From: an uncultured Helicobacter sp.
GTDB taxonomy: Bacteria; Campylobacterota; Campylobacteria; Campylobacterales; Helicobacteraceae
Assembly (NCBI GenBank): GCA_949299115.1
Contig: CASFZH010000018.1
Coordinates: 1-39,122, forward strand
Reading direction: 5' to 3'
Length of the DNA stretch: 39,122 nt
Below are positions 16,656-26,159 of the stretch, one piece after another. Position 1 is the first letter of the stretch. The number at the start of each line of letters is the position of its first letter. The notes under the pieces were generated by a model that worked only from the letters and a program-made list of their open reading frames with translations, did not search any database and was not told the origin of the DNA. Position numbers and translations under genes: made by a program.

Positions 16656-19409
16656 ATGCAAAAGGAGTTATGTAAATATGATATATTAAAAACAATTCTT
16701 TTAGAAGTTATTGAAGAAAATAATCCAGAAGTAAAAGATATATTTTTATCTCTTTTTGATGTATTGCATAATAAACAAGAAGATTCTACACAGTTAAAAA
16801 ATCTGCTATATGAAATTAGTGGTAGTCAAAATCTTGTCGGAATCATTAAAGCATGCTCACTGCATAATATCATTTTAAATATCTATGAAGAACAAGAGGA
16901 AGCAAAAATTGCAGATGTTTCAAGAAGCATTGAGACAGCTTATAAAAGCCTAGAAAGCGATGGTTTTGATAGACTAGATTGTGATTTAGTATTAGAATCT
17001 ATCCGTTTTTACCCCGTTTTTACTGCTCACCCAACTGAATCGAGACGTAGAACTTTTCTAGAAGCACATCAAGAAATCACTAAAGAACTAGAAAGAATAG
17101 AGCAGCTATTCTACACTCCAGATGAAGTCATGCCAAATAAATCAAGAGAAATAGCTCAAAGTCATGAAAATATTAAATATCGTTTGCACTTACTTTGGAA
17201 GAGTCATCTTGTCCGTAGTGAAAAATTGGAAGTTATTTTTGAGCTTGATAATCTCTTGTTTATTGTTGAAAATAGCATTTTGCCAAGTGCTTTACGTGTA
17301 GTTAATCAGATTTCTAGTCGTTTGAATAAGCCATTAAAATTTTCACCTATTAAGCTTGGCAGTTGGATAGGTGGTGATAGAGATGGGAATCCCTTTGTAA
17401 CAAACGAATTAATGACACGCGTTATGAAAATGCAACATGAAGTAATTGTGCATATCTACATCAAAGAAATCGATAGGCTTATACGTGAACTATCTATCTC
17501 TGTAGATTTTTGTACTCCTAGCAAAGAATTACAAAAATCATTGCAAAAAGAACGAACATTTCTCAATCAAACGTCACTAAAATTACACGAACGTGAGCCA
17601 TTCCGTGCAAAACTCAATCTCATAAAACTGAAATTACAGAACCATTTGCTAAAGGTAAATGCTGTATACGACGTTAATTTTACTTATACAAGTCCAAAAG
17701 AATTGATAGAAGATATTGATATGCTCATATCTTCATTAGACAACACTTCTTCAAAGCGATTAAAAAACTTACGGAATCTTGTCTTGCTCGGTGGATTTCA
17801 TTTAATGCAATTAGACTTTCGTGAACATAGAGATATGTACTTAGGGGCAGTATCTGAAGTATTATGCCTACTTGGATATACAGATAGTGATTTTTTGCAT
17901 AGACATGAAACAAAGAAAATTGAAATACTCAATAAAGCCCTAAATGACCAACCAACAAATCTTAACAGCATTTTATGGGACGTAAGTGAGACAACAAGAC
18001 ACACGCTTAACGCTTTTTTACGTATACTTTGGGCGAAAAAAGCCATTAGCAAAAATATCTTAAAAAGCTGCATTGTTTCTATGACAACAAATGCAAGCGA
18101 TTTGTTGGCTGTGCTGTATCTTGTATATTGTAGTGGATTATGGCAAAAAGGCAAAATAAAAATAGAAAATGGAGAAACCATTATAAAAGCAGGAAAATCC
18201 GAAATTTTTATAACACCTCTCTTTGAAACCATAGGAGACCTAGAAAATGCAGAAGAAATACTCAAAACACTAACACAAAATGAACATTATAAACAATATT
18301 TAAAAGATTCTGGAAATGCTCAACAAATTATGATTGGCTATTCTGACTCAAGTAAAGATGGCGGTATTTTTACCTCAAATTATTCACTATATAAAGCTAT
18401 TGCTAATCTTATGAATCTTGAATCTCGTTTAGGCATTCATTTTAAACTATTTCACGGAAAAGGTGGAAGCATCAGCCGGGGAGGTGGTGAACTTGAAAAT
18501 GCTTTGTTTGCCTTTCCTCCAAAAAGCATTGGTACTACTTTAAAGACAACAGAACAAGGTGAAATCATATCATCACGTTATCTCAATCCACGTATTGCTA
18601 TTCGTAGTTTTGCCTTGACTATAGCAAGTCTGTTAAAAAAATCAGTACATGATAATTTCTGTATCAATATTACTGATGAAAACAACACTCACGTCTATAC
18701 AAATCAAATCTGCAAAACAGATCCACATCTTGCAAAATTAAATGAATTATCACATATCTCTTATCACACATATCGTGATTTAGTCTATGAAACACCGGAT
18801 TTTATGACATATTTTAAAAATGCTACACCAATTGAGTTTATACAGAATCTGAATTTAGGTTCACGTCCAAGCAAACGTAAAGATACACAAAAAGTTGAAG
18901 ATTTACGTGCCATTCCTTGGGTATTTGCATGGACACAGAATCGTTCTATTATCCCAGCATGGTATGGACTAGGAAGTGCCTTGAAAGGATTAGGTGATAA
19001 GGATTTTTTACAAGCATGCTACCAAGAATCCATATTTTTTCAAACAACAATCAACAATATAGCACAAGGCTTTATAAAAGTCGATATAGAAATAGCACAA
19101 TTTTATAACGATTTTGTAGAGAATCCTATTTTGAGAAACAATATATGGACAAAAATTTATAATGAATATTACACAACATTGGAATGGCTGCTTATTGTAA
19201 GAAATGAACAAATATTGTTGGATAGTCGCAAAGATTTACGCAATAGAATCTTAGCACGTATGCCAAACATTAAAGCACTAAGCCTCCTACAAATCGAATT
19301 AATAAAAAAATACAGAAATGCAAAGTATGAGGATTTACGTGTGCGACTTACGGAACAAATACATGGCACAATAATTGGAATAGCACAAGGCATTCGCAAT
19401 ACGGGATAA
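16656..19409 (+). CDS. ppc: phosphoenolpyruvate carboxylase
   Basis: The 917-aa enzyme carboxylates PEP to oxaloacetate, replenishing the TCA cycle. Landmarks in order: FTAHPTESRRRT with the catalytic His (about 121-132), LGSWIGGDRDGNPFV, LGGFHLMQLDFREHRD, IGYSDSSKDGG, the flexible G-loop FHGKGGSISRGGGEL (about 599-613), GSRPSKRK with RAIPWVFAWTQNR, and the C-terminal RNTG needed for activity. The G-loop has Lys where E. coli has Arg581, and Ser for a Gly. Start: an ATG at 16650 abuts AAGGA directly, so the ATG six nt later (16656) is preferred. Next to ilvC, it would link carbon supply to amino acid synthesis. Confidence 0.96.
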   Translation: MQKELCKYDILKTILLEVIEENNPEVKDIFLSLFDVLHNKQEDSTQLKNLLYEISGSQNLVGIIKACSLHNIILNIYEEQEEAKIADVSRSIETAYKSLESDGFDRLDCDLVLESIRFYPVFTAHPTESRRRTFLEAHQEITKELERIEQLFYTPDEVMPNKSREIAQSHENIKYRLHLLWKSHLVRSEKLEVIFELDNLLFIVENSILPSALRVVNQISSRLNKPLKFSPIKLGSWIGGDRDGNPFVTNELMTRVMKMQHEVIVHIYIKEIDRLIRELSISVDFCTPSKELQKSLQKERTFLNQTSLKLHEREPFRAKLNLIKLKLQNHLLKVNAVYDVNFTYTSPKELIEDIDMLISSLDNTSSKRLKNLRNLVLLGGFHLMQLDFREHRDMYLGAVSEVLCLLGYTDSDFLHRHETKKIEILNKALNDQPTNLNSILWDVSETTRHTLNAFLRILWAKKAISKNILKSCIVSMTTNASDLLAVLYLVYCSGLWQKGKIKIENGETIIKAGKSEIFITPLFETIGDLENAEEILKTLTQNEHYKQYLKDSGNAQQIMIGYSDSSKDGGIFTSNYSLYKAIANLMNLESRLGIHFKLFHGKGGSISRGGGELENALFAFPPKSIGTTLKTTEQGEIISSRYLNPRIAIRSFALTIASLLKKSVHDNFCINITDENNTHVYTNQICKTDPHLAKLNELSHISYHTYRDLVYETPDFMTYFKNATPIEFIQNLNLGSRPSKRKDTQKVEDLRAIPWVFAWTQNRSIIPAWYGLGSALKGLGDKDFLQACYQESIFFQTTINNIAQGFIKVDIEIAQFYNDFVENPILRNNIWTKIYNEYYTTLEWLLIVRNEQILLDSRKDLRNRILARMPNIKALSLLQIELIKKYRNAKYEDLRVRLTEQIHGTIIGIAQGIRNTG

Positions 19410-19503
19410 TTCAGCAAGGGTAATTGAGCAAACAATATATGCGAAATCAGCTAATGTCGAAGCAGTATATTACTACTGCTACACCCTATAACATTAACAC
19501 AAA

Positions 19504-20202
19504 TTATACTATCTGCAATATTTTTGAATGCTTTAACATAGTTATCACACTTGCATGATGAGCAGGTGGTGGAATACCTATATTAGAATCTGCATGCTGG
19601 ATATATTGTTGCCCATTACCAATAATGGCAGCCAAATTGGGACGATGATAATCACCAACAAAGTCTGTAATGTAAATATTTTCCCATTGATGAATGCGTG
19701 TAGGACGATGTGTGATTGTAAAATACCCCACACAATCCAGTGTAATAAGTGTATGCAAGGGAAAATTATATCGCAAACAAAGTTTCAAAATATTTTTTGC
19801 CCCCCAACTATGTGCAACAACTGACACAGAGTATCCATCACGTATCACATTAGGAATAAAGTCTCTTAAAAATCTCAAACAATTAAAACTACTATACATA
19901 AAACAAAAATCTTGATAGATAACATTATCAGAATCCATAAAATCATTTTGTTTTAATGTATGTGTTGGAAGCTTTATAGCACAAATATGATGAGTATTAA
20001 CACAAATTTCAAATACATGGAAAAGAACTTTATAATATGTATCCAAAAAACCACCGATAAAATAAAGAATATGTTTGTGATTTCTAGCACTTTGTGTTTG
20101 TAAGATTTGTGATTCCTTTAAGGCAATATTGCCGCCATAAGTTTTATATGGCAAAGTGGCATAATCTTGTAGTAATTTGGGCAAAATAACAACGGGCAGC
20201 AT
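19504..20202 (-). CDS. alpha/beta hydrolase (lipase/esterase-like)
   Basis: The 232-aa protein has an alpha/beta hydrolase pattern: a strand ending in YFIGGFLDTYY, a nucleophile elbow VAHSWGAKN (Ser132; A-x-S-x-G form), an acid candidate in TLDCVG (Asp156) and a late His pair in PPAHHASV (215/216). No cleavable signal peptide is obvious, though the first residues are hydrophobic. Substrate unknown; lipid or ester hydrolysis is a guess from the fold. A longer frame from a TTG at 20238 is open, but GAGG five nt before the ATG at 20202 marks the start. It lies 66 nt downstream of the DHH gene on the same strand, a likely operon. Confidence 0.65.
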   Translation of the reverse strand: MLPVVILPKLLQDYATLPYKTYGGNIALKESQILQTQSARNHKHILYFIGGFLDTYYKVLFHVFEICVNTHHICAIKLPTHTLKQNDFMDSDNVIYQDFCFMYSSFNCLRFLRDFIPNVIRDGYSVSVVAHSWGAKNILKLCLRYNFPLHTLITLDCVGYFTITHRPTRIHQWENIYITDFVGDYHRPNLAAIIGNGQQYIQHADSNIGIPPPAHHASVITMLKHSKILQIV

Positions 20203-20268
20203 ATAAACCTCATATAATAACACTAAAAAATAGGGCAACAGGCTAATATAAAATCTCGTACTTTGGAA

Positions 20269-21453
20269 TCATAAATCCCATTCATCTCTCATTTCTAAAT
20301 GACTTTGTACTTGAGATTTTATATCTTCATACAAAAAACTTTCCTTAAAATTATCGATTCTCCCTCCACTTGCATTTTTATGTCCACCACCATTAAAACA
20401 TACTTGACTTAAGGTGCTCACATCACAATTTCCATTGGAACGCAAACTTACATTTCCGCGATTACTCACATCCATATAAAAATCAAACTCTATATTATTT
20501 TGTAAAAAACGATTTGCTACAACTGAAATCCCCCCCATACAATAACTCAAAAAACCAACTTTATCTTCATAGTAAATCTTGCAAGAATCCTTTTTTGTTT
20601 CAAGCAATCTTACTTGTACGCGTGAGACAATATTATCCATTGTTTCCGTGTCTTTGTCGCCACCCAATACTTCTTTTTTTAAAAAGAAAATTGCATTGTC
20701 AAAGCTCACTTCATCAAATGCCTTCCCAGCAATCAATCCTCCCGGTTTTGTACTATCATAATCCTTAAAAAAATTGCGTGTAAGTTTAAGTAAATCAAGC
20801 TTATATTTTCGATTTTCATCATCAAACATAAAGCGATTTAATTCATTGCTCGTCGCAATGAGACTCATAGCAACTTTACCAAATTCAAAACCAAAGCCAT
20901 CTTCTAACCAAATATCAATCGAATTAATCATTTCAACAATTGGCTTAAGCCAGCTTTGAATAGAATCTTGTAATCCAAATTTTTCCAACAGATATTCATA
21001 TGTAATTTTTGTAGCACAACGATGAATATCTAAATAATACCATGGAAATGTGTTAGCACTTTCTTCTCCTGTGGCATGATGGTCCAGCAAAACAATGTCA
21101 ATATTTAAGCCAGACATTTTCAGCTCTGAAACCTGATCACTTAAAAATTTAGCTTCTTGCAAAGTTAGATTCAAATCAGTAATTAAAATCATAAATTTTT
21201 CATGTAAAGAAGCGGATACAACGTTGTCTTGAGATTTGTTTTCTATTTTTACCGGTTTACCGAATAACATTGTCGTTTCAGTGCTAGGACGTACCTTAAA
21301 AGTAGAGATGTGTCCTAAGATAGCATTAAGTCTTGCCATAACTTCTCTGCCATAATTAGCATTAAAAAACATGATGTCATCAAAAAATTCCCTTGATACT
21401 AATTGGCAACCATAACCATCTAAATCAATGTGTGATAAGTGATATACTTTCAT
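20269..21453 (-). CDS. DHH/DHHA1-family phosphoesterase
   Basis: The 394-aa protein begins with HIDLDGYGC (Asp10, Asp12) and has the DHH box LLDHHATG (His125, His126) in a RecJ/NrnA/NrnB-type metal-dependent phosphoesterase domain. The C-terminal DHHA1 motif GGGHKNASGG contacts nucleic acid or nucleotide ends. Family members degrade nanoRNA, pAp or cyclic dinucleotides; the HxDLDGYG form resembles oligoribonuclease-type members, but substrate is not decided by sequence. Seven consecutive G (plus-strand C, 20530-20536) occur within the gene, a weak slippage candidate. It is followed by the hydrolase gene. Confidence 0.85.
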   Translation of the reverse strand: MKVYHLSHIDLDGYGCQLVSREFFDDIMFFNANYGREVMARLNAILGHISTFKVRPSTETTMLFGKPVKIENKSQDNVVSASLHEKFMILITDLNLTLQEAKFLSDQVSELKMSGLNIDIVLLDHHATGEESANTFPWYYLDIHRCATKITYEYLLEKFGLQDSIQSWLKPIVEMINSIDIWLEDGFGFEFGKVAMSLIATSNELNRFMFDDENRKYKLDLLKLTRNFFKDYDSTKPGGLIAGKAFDEVSFDNAIFFLKKEVLGGDKDTETMDNIVSRVQVRLLETKKDSCKIYYEDKVGFLSYCMGGISVVANRFLQNNIEFDFYMDVSNRGNVSLRSNGNCDVSTLSQVCFNGGGHKNASGGRIDNFKESFLYEDIKSQVQSHLEMRDEWDL

Positions 21454-21636
21454 TCAATATTCTTTTTGAGTAAATTTAGGATTCTTAAAATATTATAGCA
21501 AAAAATATACCTAAGAATCTAAGAACTCTGATAAAATCTTAATATATAAAATTTGTTGGTCTTAACTAAATAATCACATTACAGTATATTCAATAAATTC
21601 ATAAACTTTTGCATGTAGTGTAATAACAAAATATGC

Positions 21637-21642
21637 TATAAT
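21637..21642 (+). promoter_or_regulatory. extended -10 upstream of the 202-aa gene
   Basis: TGCTATAAT, an extended -10, 24 nt before the ATG at 21667. Confidence 0.5.
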
Positions 21643-21666
21643 TCGAGTTTAGGCAAAGGCAACAAA

Positions 21667-22275
21667 ATGCTTATTCAAGATATGAGGAAAATCATGAAGC
21701 ATAAAAATACATCTTCCATCTCTCTCATATATGGTGTTTCAAATTCTCCACAAAAAACTTATACACATGCAAGTTTCGTAGGAATAAGTGCTGGAATTAT
21801 TGTAGCAATTACAAATTTTTTAGATGAAAAACAAACCCACAATAAGACACAATCTCTTATCAAATCAACGTTTAGTGGACTTCGTGTTGCTATCAAAGAA
21901 AGTGTAAAATTTATATTGACTTCATCAATGCAAAATATGACATTACATACATTTCGTCATAAACACACAATCTTGCAAAATTCTATAAAAAATAATCACC
22001 ATAATCTTATGACTTTTGGCTTCCAATTTCTATTTACTTCAGCAAATGACATTATAAAATGGAGCAAAGGTGATATGGAGAATAGAGAATGCCTCAATAA
22101 GTTGACACAAAACATTGGTGCAGTGGCAGGTAGCATGGCAATATCACGTGGATGTATGCTACTCGGTAATGCCATTATTCCCGGTATTGGTGGTATTACT
22201 CTTGGAGTTGCAGGATCTTATTTGGGTGATTATATAGGCAGAAAAATTACAAACAAAATCGTGTTACATAAATAA
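21667..22275 (+). CDS. hypothetical protein with C-terminal glycine zipper
   Basis: A 202-aa protein I do not recognise. It has a hydrophobic stretch near residues 38-55 (FVGISAGIIVAITNFL), a polar basic middle, and a C-terminal Gly-rich segment (about 165-192) with GNAIIPGIGGITLGVAG and GDYIGRKI, the spacing of a glycine zipper that packs in membranes. It could sit in the inner membrane. AAAGG precedes the ATG and a good promoter is close. It is followed 44 nt later by a multi-TM protein, so the two probably work together. Confidence 0.65.
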   Translation: MLIQDMRKIMKHKNTSSISLIYGVSNSPQKTYTHASFVGISAGIIVAITNFLDEKQTHNKTQSLIKSTFSGLRVAIKESVKFILTSSMQNMTLHTFRHKHTILQNSIKNNHHNLMTFGFQFLFTSANDIIKWSKGDMENRECLNKLTQNIGAVAGSMAISRGCMLLGNAIIPGIGGITLGVAGSYLGDYIGRKITNKIVLHK

Positions 22276-22319
22276 TAACATCATTGTTGCTATTACAATA
22301 CATTAAAAATGGAAACACT

Positions 22320-22847
22320 ATGTCATTTAATCAAAAGAATAAAAAACAAACACAAAAAGGTTTTATTCTTTACACATCTCTTAAAAATGCTCTAGAATCA
22401 AGCGGAATTGACAGTATGACTGCTGGACAAACTGCATGGCTTTTTGTAAGTTTTGTTATTGCTGGGATTTTTGGTATTATTGCTGCCTTTATTGCTATGC
22501 GATTTGGTTATTACAAAATCTCTGATTATAATGATATGTTTGTGTATGAAACATTGTTTTTTACTATGATTTTCCATTTTACAGTTGTTATGCTACGTTT
22601 AAAATATCTCATTGTCAATCTTATATTCTTCGGTATTATGTATACTCTTTATGTTGTATTGAAAATAACTGATATATATTTGTTATTGTGTATTGGTTTA
22701 GCTCTTTTTGTTATATATCTACTTATTCCCATTTATTCATGGCGTATTAAAATTCTCGATGGTATTTTATATACTTTATATGCTATTATTGGGTGGTTCA
22801 TTGTGCATTCATACTATTCAAAACCGCATGTATTTTTACCATTCTAG
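22320..22847 (+). CDS. five-TM hypothetical membrane protein
   Basis: A 175-aa protein with predicted membrane spans at about 40-60, 75-93, 97-115, 118-138 and 145-163, and a basic cytoplasmic N terminus (MSFNQKNKKQTQKG). No known family recognised. The open frame extends to a TTG at 22284, but the ATG at 22320 with a weak GGAA upstream is a better start. It follows the glycine-zipper protein gene on the same strand. Confidence 0.65.
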   Translation: MSFNQKNKKQTQKGFILYTSLKNALESSGIDSMTAGQTAWLFVSFVIAGIFGIIAAFIAMRFGYYKISDYNDMFVYETLFFTMIFHFTVVMLRLKYLIVNLIFFGIMYTLYVVLKITDIYLLLCIGLALFVIYLLIPIYSWRIKILDGILYTLYAIIGWFIVHSYYSKPHVFLPF

Positions 22848-23051
22848 TCTAGAATCTCTTGAAATAATTCAATATCAATCAAGAATAGAAAGCCTACAAT
22901 CTCTATTAACTATCAAATAAAAGCAAATATATGCACATAAACTCTATAAATTAATTAACAACCTATCACAAAACTACAACTCTAATAATATATTTTAGAG
23001 ATAACAAAATGAAATACTTACAAAAACCTTGATAAAAATGTAACAAAACAT

Positions 23052-23057
23052 TATAAT
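23052..23057 (+). promoter_or_regulatory. -10 box of the aminotransferase gene
   Basis: TATAAT 37 nt before the ATG at 23095. Confidence 0.5.
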
Positions 23058-23094
23058 ACTTATATTTCGAATCTGCATTTGTCAAGGAGAAACC

Positions 23095-24306
23095 ATGTTT
23101 GATGAAATCGTTTTTGGTAAAATCAATAGATTACCAAAATATTTGTTTAGTGCTATTAATGAAATAAAAATGCAAATGCGCCAAGATAACCAAGATGTTA
23201 TAGATTTTTCTATGGGAAATCCAAGCGGTATGCCACCAAAAATTGTCATAGACAAACTCTGTGAAAGTGCAAGAAAACCAAAAAATCAAGGCTATTCAGT
23301 AAGTAAGGGAATTTATAAATTACGTCTTGCATTATGTGACTGGTATAAAAGACGATTTAATGTAACATTAGACCCAAATTTAGAAGTATGTGTAAGTATG
23401 GGAAGTAAAGAGGGATTTGTGCATTTAGTGCAAGCCATTACGAATGTCGGAGATTGTGCCATTGTCCCAGAGCCAGCTTATCCCATTCATTATCATGCTT
23501 TTATTATTAATGGAGCCAACGTAAGTACATTCCCTATTCAATACAATAACTCCTATGAATTAGATGAAAATGCTTTCTTCACATCTTTACAAAATGCTCT
23601 TTATGAGACTTTTCCAAAACCAAAATTTGTTGTAGTTAATTTTCCTCATAATCCTACAACTGTCATTGCCTATAAAAGTTTTTATGAAAAATTAGTCAGA
23701 CTTGCAAAAAAAGAGCGATTCTATATTATCAGCGATATTGCCTATGCTGAGTTATATTTTGATGATTTTAAAACTCCAAGTATTTTTGAAGTAAAAGGAG
23801 CAAAAGATGTAGCAGTTGAAACATATACGCTTAGCAAGAGCTATAATATGGCGGGCTGGCGTATTGGTTTTGTATCGGGAAATAAAAAAATTATAGCTGC
23901 TTTACAAAAGATTAAGGGCTGGATTGATTATGGAATCTACACACCAATTCAAGTAGCAGCTACTGTTGCCCTTAATAAATGTGATGATGATGTTTTAAAA
24001 ATAAGAAATATGTATGAAAAACGTATAGACGTTATGATAGAAAGTTTTAAAAAATCAGGATGGGAATTATATAAACCAAAGGCAAGCATGTTCATTTGGG
24101 CAAAGATTCCACAACAATGTCTGCATTTAGGGAGCTTAGAATTTTCCAAAAGACTCTTACAAGAAGCAAAAATAGCAGTAAGTCCTGGTATGGGATTTGG
24201 TAAAGCTGGAGATGAATATGTGCGGATTGCATTAATTGAGAATGAAAAGAGAATTCGTCAAGCCGCAAAGAATCTCAAAAAATTCCTTAAATCCTTTGAT
24301 AATTAA
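23095..24306 (+). CDS. class I/II PLP-dependent aminotransferase (AlaC-like)
   Basis: The 403-aa fold type I aminotransferase shows FSMGNPSG near residue 40, the cofactor-binding YSVSKG and MGSKEGFVHL, NFPHNPTT, SDIAYAELYFD, and the lysine motif SKSYNMAGWRIGF whose Lys forms the PLP Schiff base. It most resembles the alanine/aspartate-type enzymes related to AlaC and H. pylori HP0672. It would exchange amino groups between an amino acid (probably alanine) and 2-oxoglutarate. AAGGAG lies 5 nt before the ATG, and TATAAT is in place. Substrate assignment is tentative. Confidence 0.9.
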   Translation: MFDEIVFGKINRLPKYLFSAINEIKMQMRQDNQDVIDFSMGNPSGMPPKIVIDKLCESARKPKNQGYSVSKGIYKLRLALCDWYKRRFNVTLDPNLEVCVSMGSKEGFVHLVQAITNVGDCAIVPEPAYPIHYHAFIINGANVSTFPIQYNNSYELDENAFFTSLQNALYETFPKPKFVVVNFPHNPTTVIAYKSFYEKLVRLAKKERFYIISDIAYAELYFDDFKTPSIFEVKGAKDVAVETYTLSKSYNMAGWRIGFVSGNKKIIAALQKIKGWIDYGIYTPIQVAATVALNKCDDDVLKIRNMYEKRIDVMIESFKKSGWELYKPKASMFIWAKIPQQCLHLGSLEFSKRLLQEAKIAVSPGMGFGKAGDEYVRIALIENEKRIRQAAKNLKKFLKSFDN

Positions 24307-24355
24307 TTGCACTATAAGAAAAATTGTACAATCATGATTTATGAAGTATTTATGT

Positions 24356-24361
24356 TATAAT
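24356..24361 (+). promoter_or_regulatory. -10 box of the NDH-2 gene
   Basis: TGTTATAAT, 45 nt before the ATG at 24406; the leader carries a nine-A run before the AAGGA ribosome-binding site. Confidence 0.5.
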
Positions 24362-24405
24362 GATGTTTTATTCAAGTTTTTATATTTTTAAAAAAAAGGA
24401 AAATT

Positions 24406-25614
24406 ATGAAAAAAATTCTTTTACTTGGTGCAGGATATGGCAACATGGGATTATTAAAAGCAATAAATAAAGAAGTTTTTACACAAGCACAATGGACACT
24501 TATTAATAATACGCCCTATCATTATAAAACTATTGCATTACATGATGTTGCATCGGGCAAACACAATCGCAGTGTGCTGTTTCCCCTCAAAGAAGTATTA
24601 GATAAGAATATTGAAATTATTGAAGACACGATTCAAACCATAGAATCTCAACATGTTATAGGTAAAAATGCAAATTATGAATATGATTACCTCATTGTTG
24701 GATTGGGTTTCAGCTCCGATAGCTTTGGCATTCCGGGAGTGGCACAGTATACTAAAAGCATTACTTCTTATGACAGTGCTAGAATGATACAAGCTCAAAT
24801 TACCAACACATTGCAATCATATATCGAAAATAAAGATTCTAATAATCTCTCATTTATTGTATGTGGTGGTGGTTTTACAGGTATCGAGTTTGCTGGATCT
24901 CTAGCACAAGAAGTGAAAAAACAATGCGATGTGCGTGGTATTGATTTTAAAGAAGTGAAAATTTATTGCATTGAAGCTATGCCAAAAATTTTACCAATGT
25001 TTAGCGAGAATCTTATGCAATTAGGCTTACAGAGACTCAAAGAGCTTGGAGTTAATGTACTAACAAGTTCAAAAATCTTAGAGTGCAAACAGGGTAGCGT
25101 TGTCATTGAACAAAATGGCACACAAAATGAGATTCATGCAAATACTATTATTTGGACTGCTGGGGTTAAAGGCAACGAGGTCATTGCTAATTCACCATTT
25201 TTTACAAGCGGTAGAAGCAAAATCGAAGTTAATGAATGGCTACAACCAATTAATCAGAAACATGAAATGACAACTATTTTTGTGCTTGGAGACTGTGCTG
25301 CACTAAAAGATTCAAGTAGTGGTAGATTCTATCCACCAACCGCCCAACTTGCAAAACAACAAGGTGAATATTTAGCAAAAATATTAGAGACTATCCTCCA
25401 AACAGAAACAACAAAACAGCTTGATATCCAAACATTACCTCAATTCCAATTCAAACTACAAGGCAGTATCTGTTCGATTGGACAAGGCTATGCAATTGGT
25501 ATGCTTGGAAATAAAGAGATTAAAGGCTTTGTAGCGAATATGTTAAAATGGATTGTAGAATCACAATGGAATTATCAATTAAGTGGTCTAGGTGGTATTT
25601 TCAAAGAAGACTAA
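24406..25614 (+). CDS. ndh: type II NADH:quinone oxidoreductase (NDH-2)
   Basis: The 402-aa flavoprotein has two Rossmann motifs: ILLLGAGYGNMG for FAD at the start, and IVCGGGFTGIEFAG for NAD(P)H near residue 150. The FAD-contacting TIFVLGDCAA and the quinone-site signature AQLAKQQGEYLA are also present. NDH-2 oxidises NADH and reduces quinone without pumping protons; it binds the inner membrane through its C terminus, here weakly amphipathic. It stands alone with its own promoter. A sulphide:quinone reductase was considered, but the AQxAxQQG motif favours NDH-2. Confidence 0.85.
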   Translation: MKKILLLGAGYGNMGLLKAINKEVFTQAQWTLINNTPYHYKTIALHDVASGKHNRSVLFPLKEVLDKNIEIIEDTIQTIESQHVIGKNANYEYDYLIVGLGFSSDSFGIPGVAQYTKSITSYDSARMIQAQITNTLQSYIENKDSNNLSFIVCGGGFTGIEFAGSLAQEVKKQCDVRGIDFKEVKIYCIEAMPKILPMFSENLMQLGLQRLKELGVNVLTSSKILECKQGSVVIEQNGTQNEIHANTIIWTAGVKGNEVIANSPFFTSGRSKIEVNEWLQPINQKHEMTTIFVLGDCAALKDSSSGRFYPPTAQLAKQQGEYLAKILETILQTETTKQLDIQTLPQFQFKLQGSICSIGQGYAIGMLGNKEIKGFVANMLKWIVESQWNYQLSGLGGIFKED

Positions 25615-25876
25615 AGTTAGAATATCCATAATAGTGATTTAAATAAAAAATTTTGCAAGCGATTCTCTTAAACTCCATATTTTGTTTTGATTATAATAAA
25701 AATTATTAGAATCTAATTAAAATTCTATAAATAGAAAATACAGTTAATTGAAGGCATAAAATATCTAACTATAAAATACCAAACTAATCACTACATCTGG
25801 TAATCAAAAATATAAATAGCTTTTATCATGTAATGATTCACCAAAATTTCACATAGCACATAAGGACAAAAACTGA

Positions 25877-25905
25877 TTACTAAAAATTTAGCAAATTTTT
25901 AGTAA
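25877..25905. promoter_or_regulatory. 13-bp perfect inverted repeat upstream of amiE
   Basis: Arms TTACTAAAAATTT / AAATTTTTAGTAA with a 3-nt AGC loop. It contains TTACTAAAA in both orientations. Could be the terminator of ndh or an operator. Confidence 0.45.
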
Positions 25906-26003
25906 ATGATACCTTACTACACATAAAAATAACGGGATAGAGTTTACTATATTGTATTCTTTCTGTTAGATGACATTAGGGGGCTTCATATTTTTATAAT
26001 TTA

Positions 26004-26016
26004 TTACTTTTAGTAA
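26004..26016. promoter_or_regulatory. TTACT-TTT-AGTAA palindrome upstream of amiE
   Basis: Short perfect palindrome that includes TTTTAGTAA, the same half-site as in the other amiE upstream elements. Confidence 0.4.
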
Positions 26017-26027
26017 CATAATTTATT

Positions 26028-26070
26028 TAATATTATATTTTGTATAAAAACTATACAAAATATAATATTA
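26028..26070. promoter_or_regulatory. 19-bp perfect inverted repeat upstream of amiE
   Basis: Arms 26028-26046 and 26052-26070 (core AATATTATATTTTGTATA) are exactly complementary around a 5-nt loop. It ends 89 nt before the amiE ATG. Being entirely A/T-rich with no T run, it fits an operator or cruciform better than a terminator. Confidence 0.5.
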
Positions 26071-26127
26071 CTGATTCAAATAAATGAGAAAAAAGAATTG
26101 ATGCACCATTTTTATGTTAGTATGAAG

Positions 26128-26145
26128 TATAAAACGTTACTAAAA
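26128..26145 (+). promoter_or_regulatory. amiE -10 and overlapping TTACTAAAA site
   Basis: TATAAA (26128-26133) is followed 3 nt later by TTACTAAAA (26137-26145), which would cover the transcription start. The AAGGAG ribosome-binding site follows at once. Confidence 0.45.
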
Positions 26146-26159
26146 TATAAGGAGACTTT

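Larger units (their letters stand above)
25615..26159. other. 545-bp regulatory region upstream of amiE
   Basis: No gene. This AT-rich stretch carries three perfect inverted repeats (25877-25905, 26004-26016, 26028-26070), a -10-like TATAAA at 26128-26133, and four copies of TTACTAAAA or its complement. Described individually below. Confidence 0.55.

Noticed and set aside
20530-20536. G7 tract in the DHH phosphoesterase gene as a phase-variation site
   Set aside because: Shorter than tracts usually seen to slip, and the gene is likely housekeeping; noted but not claimed.
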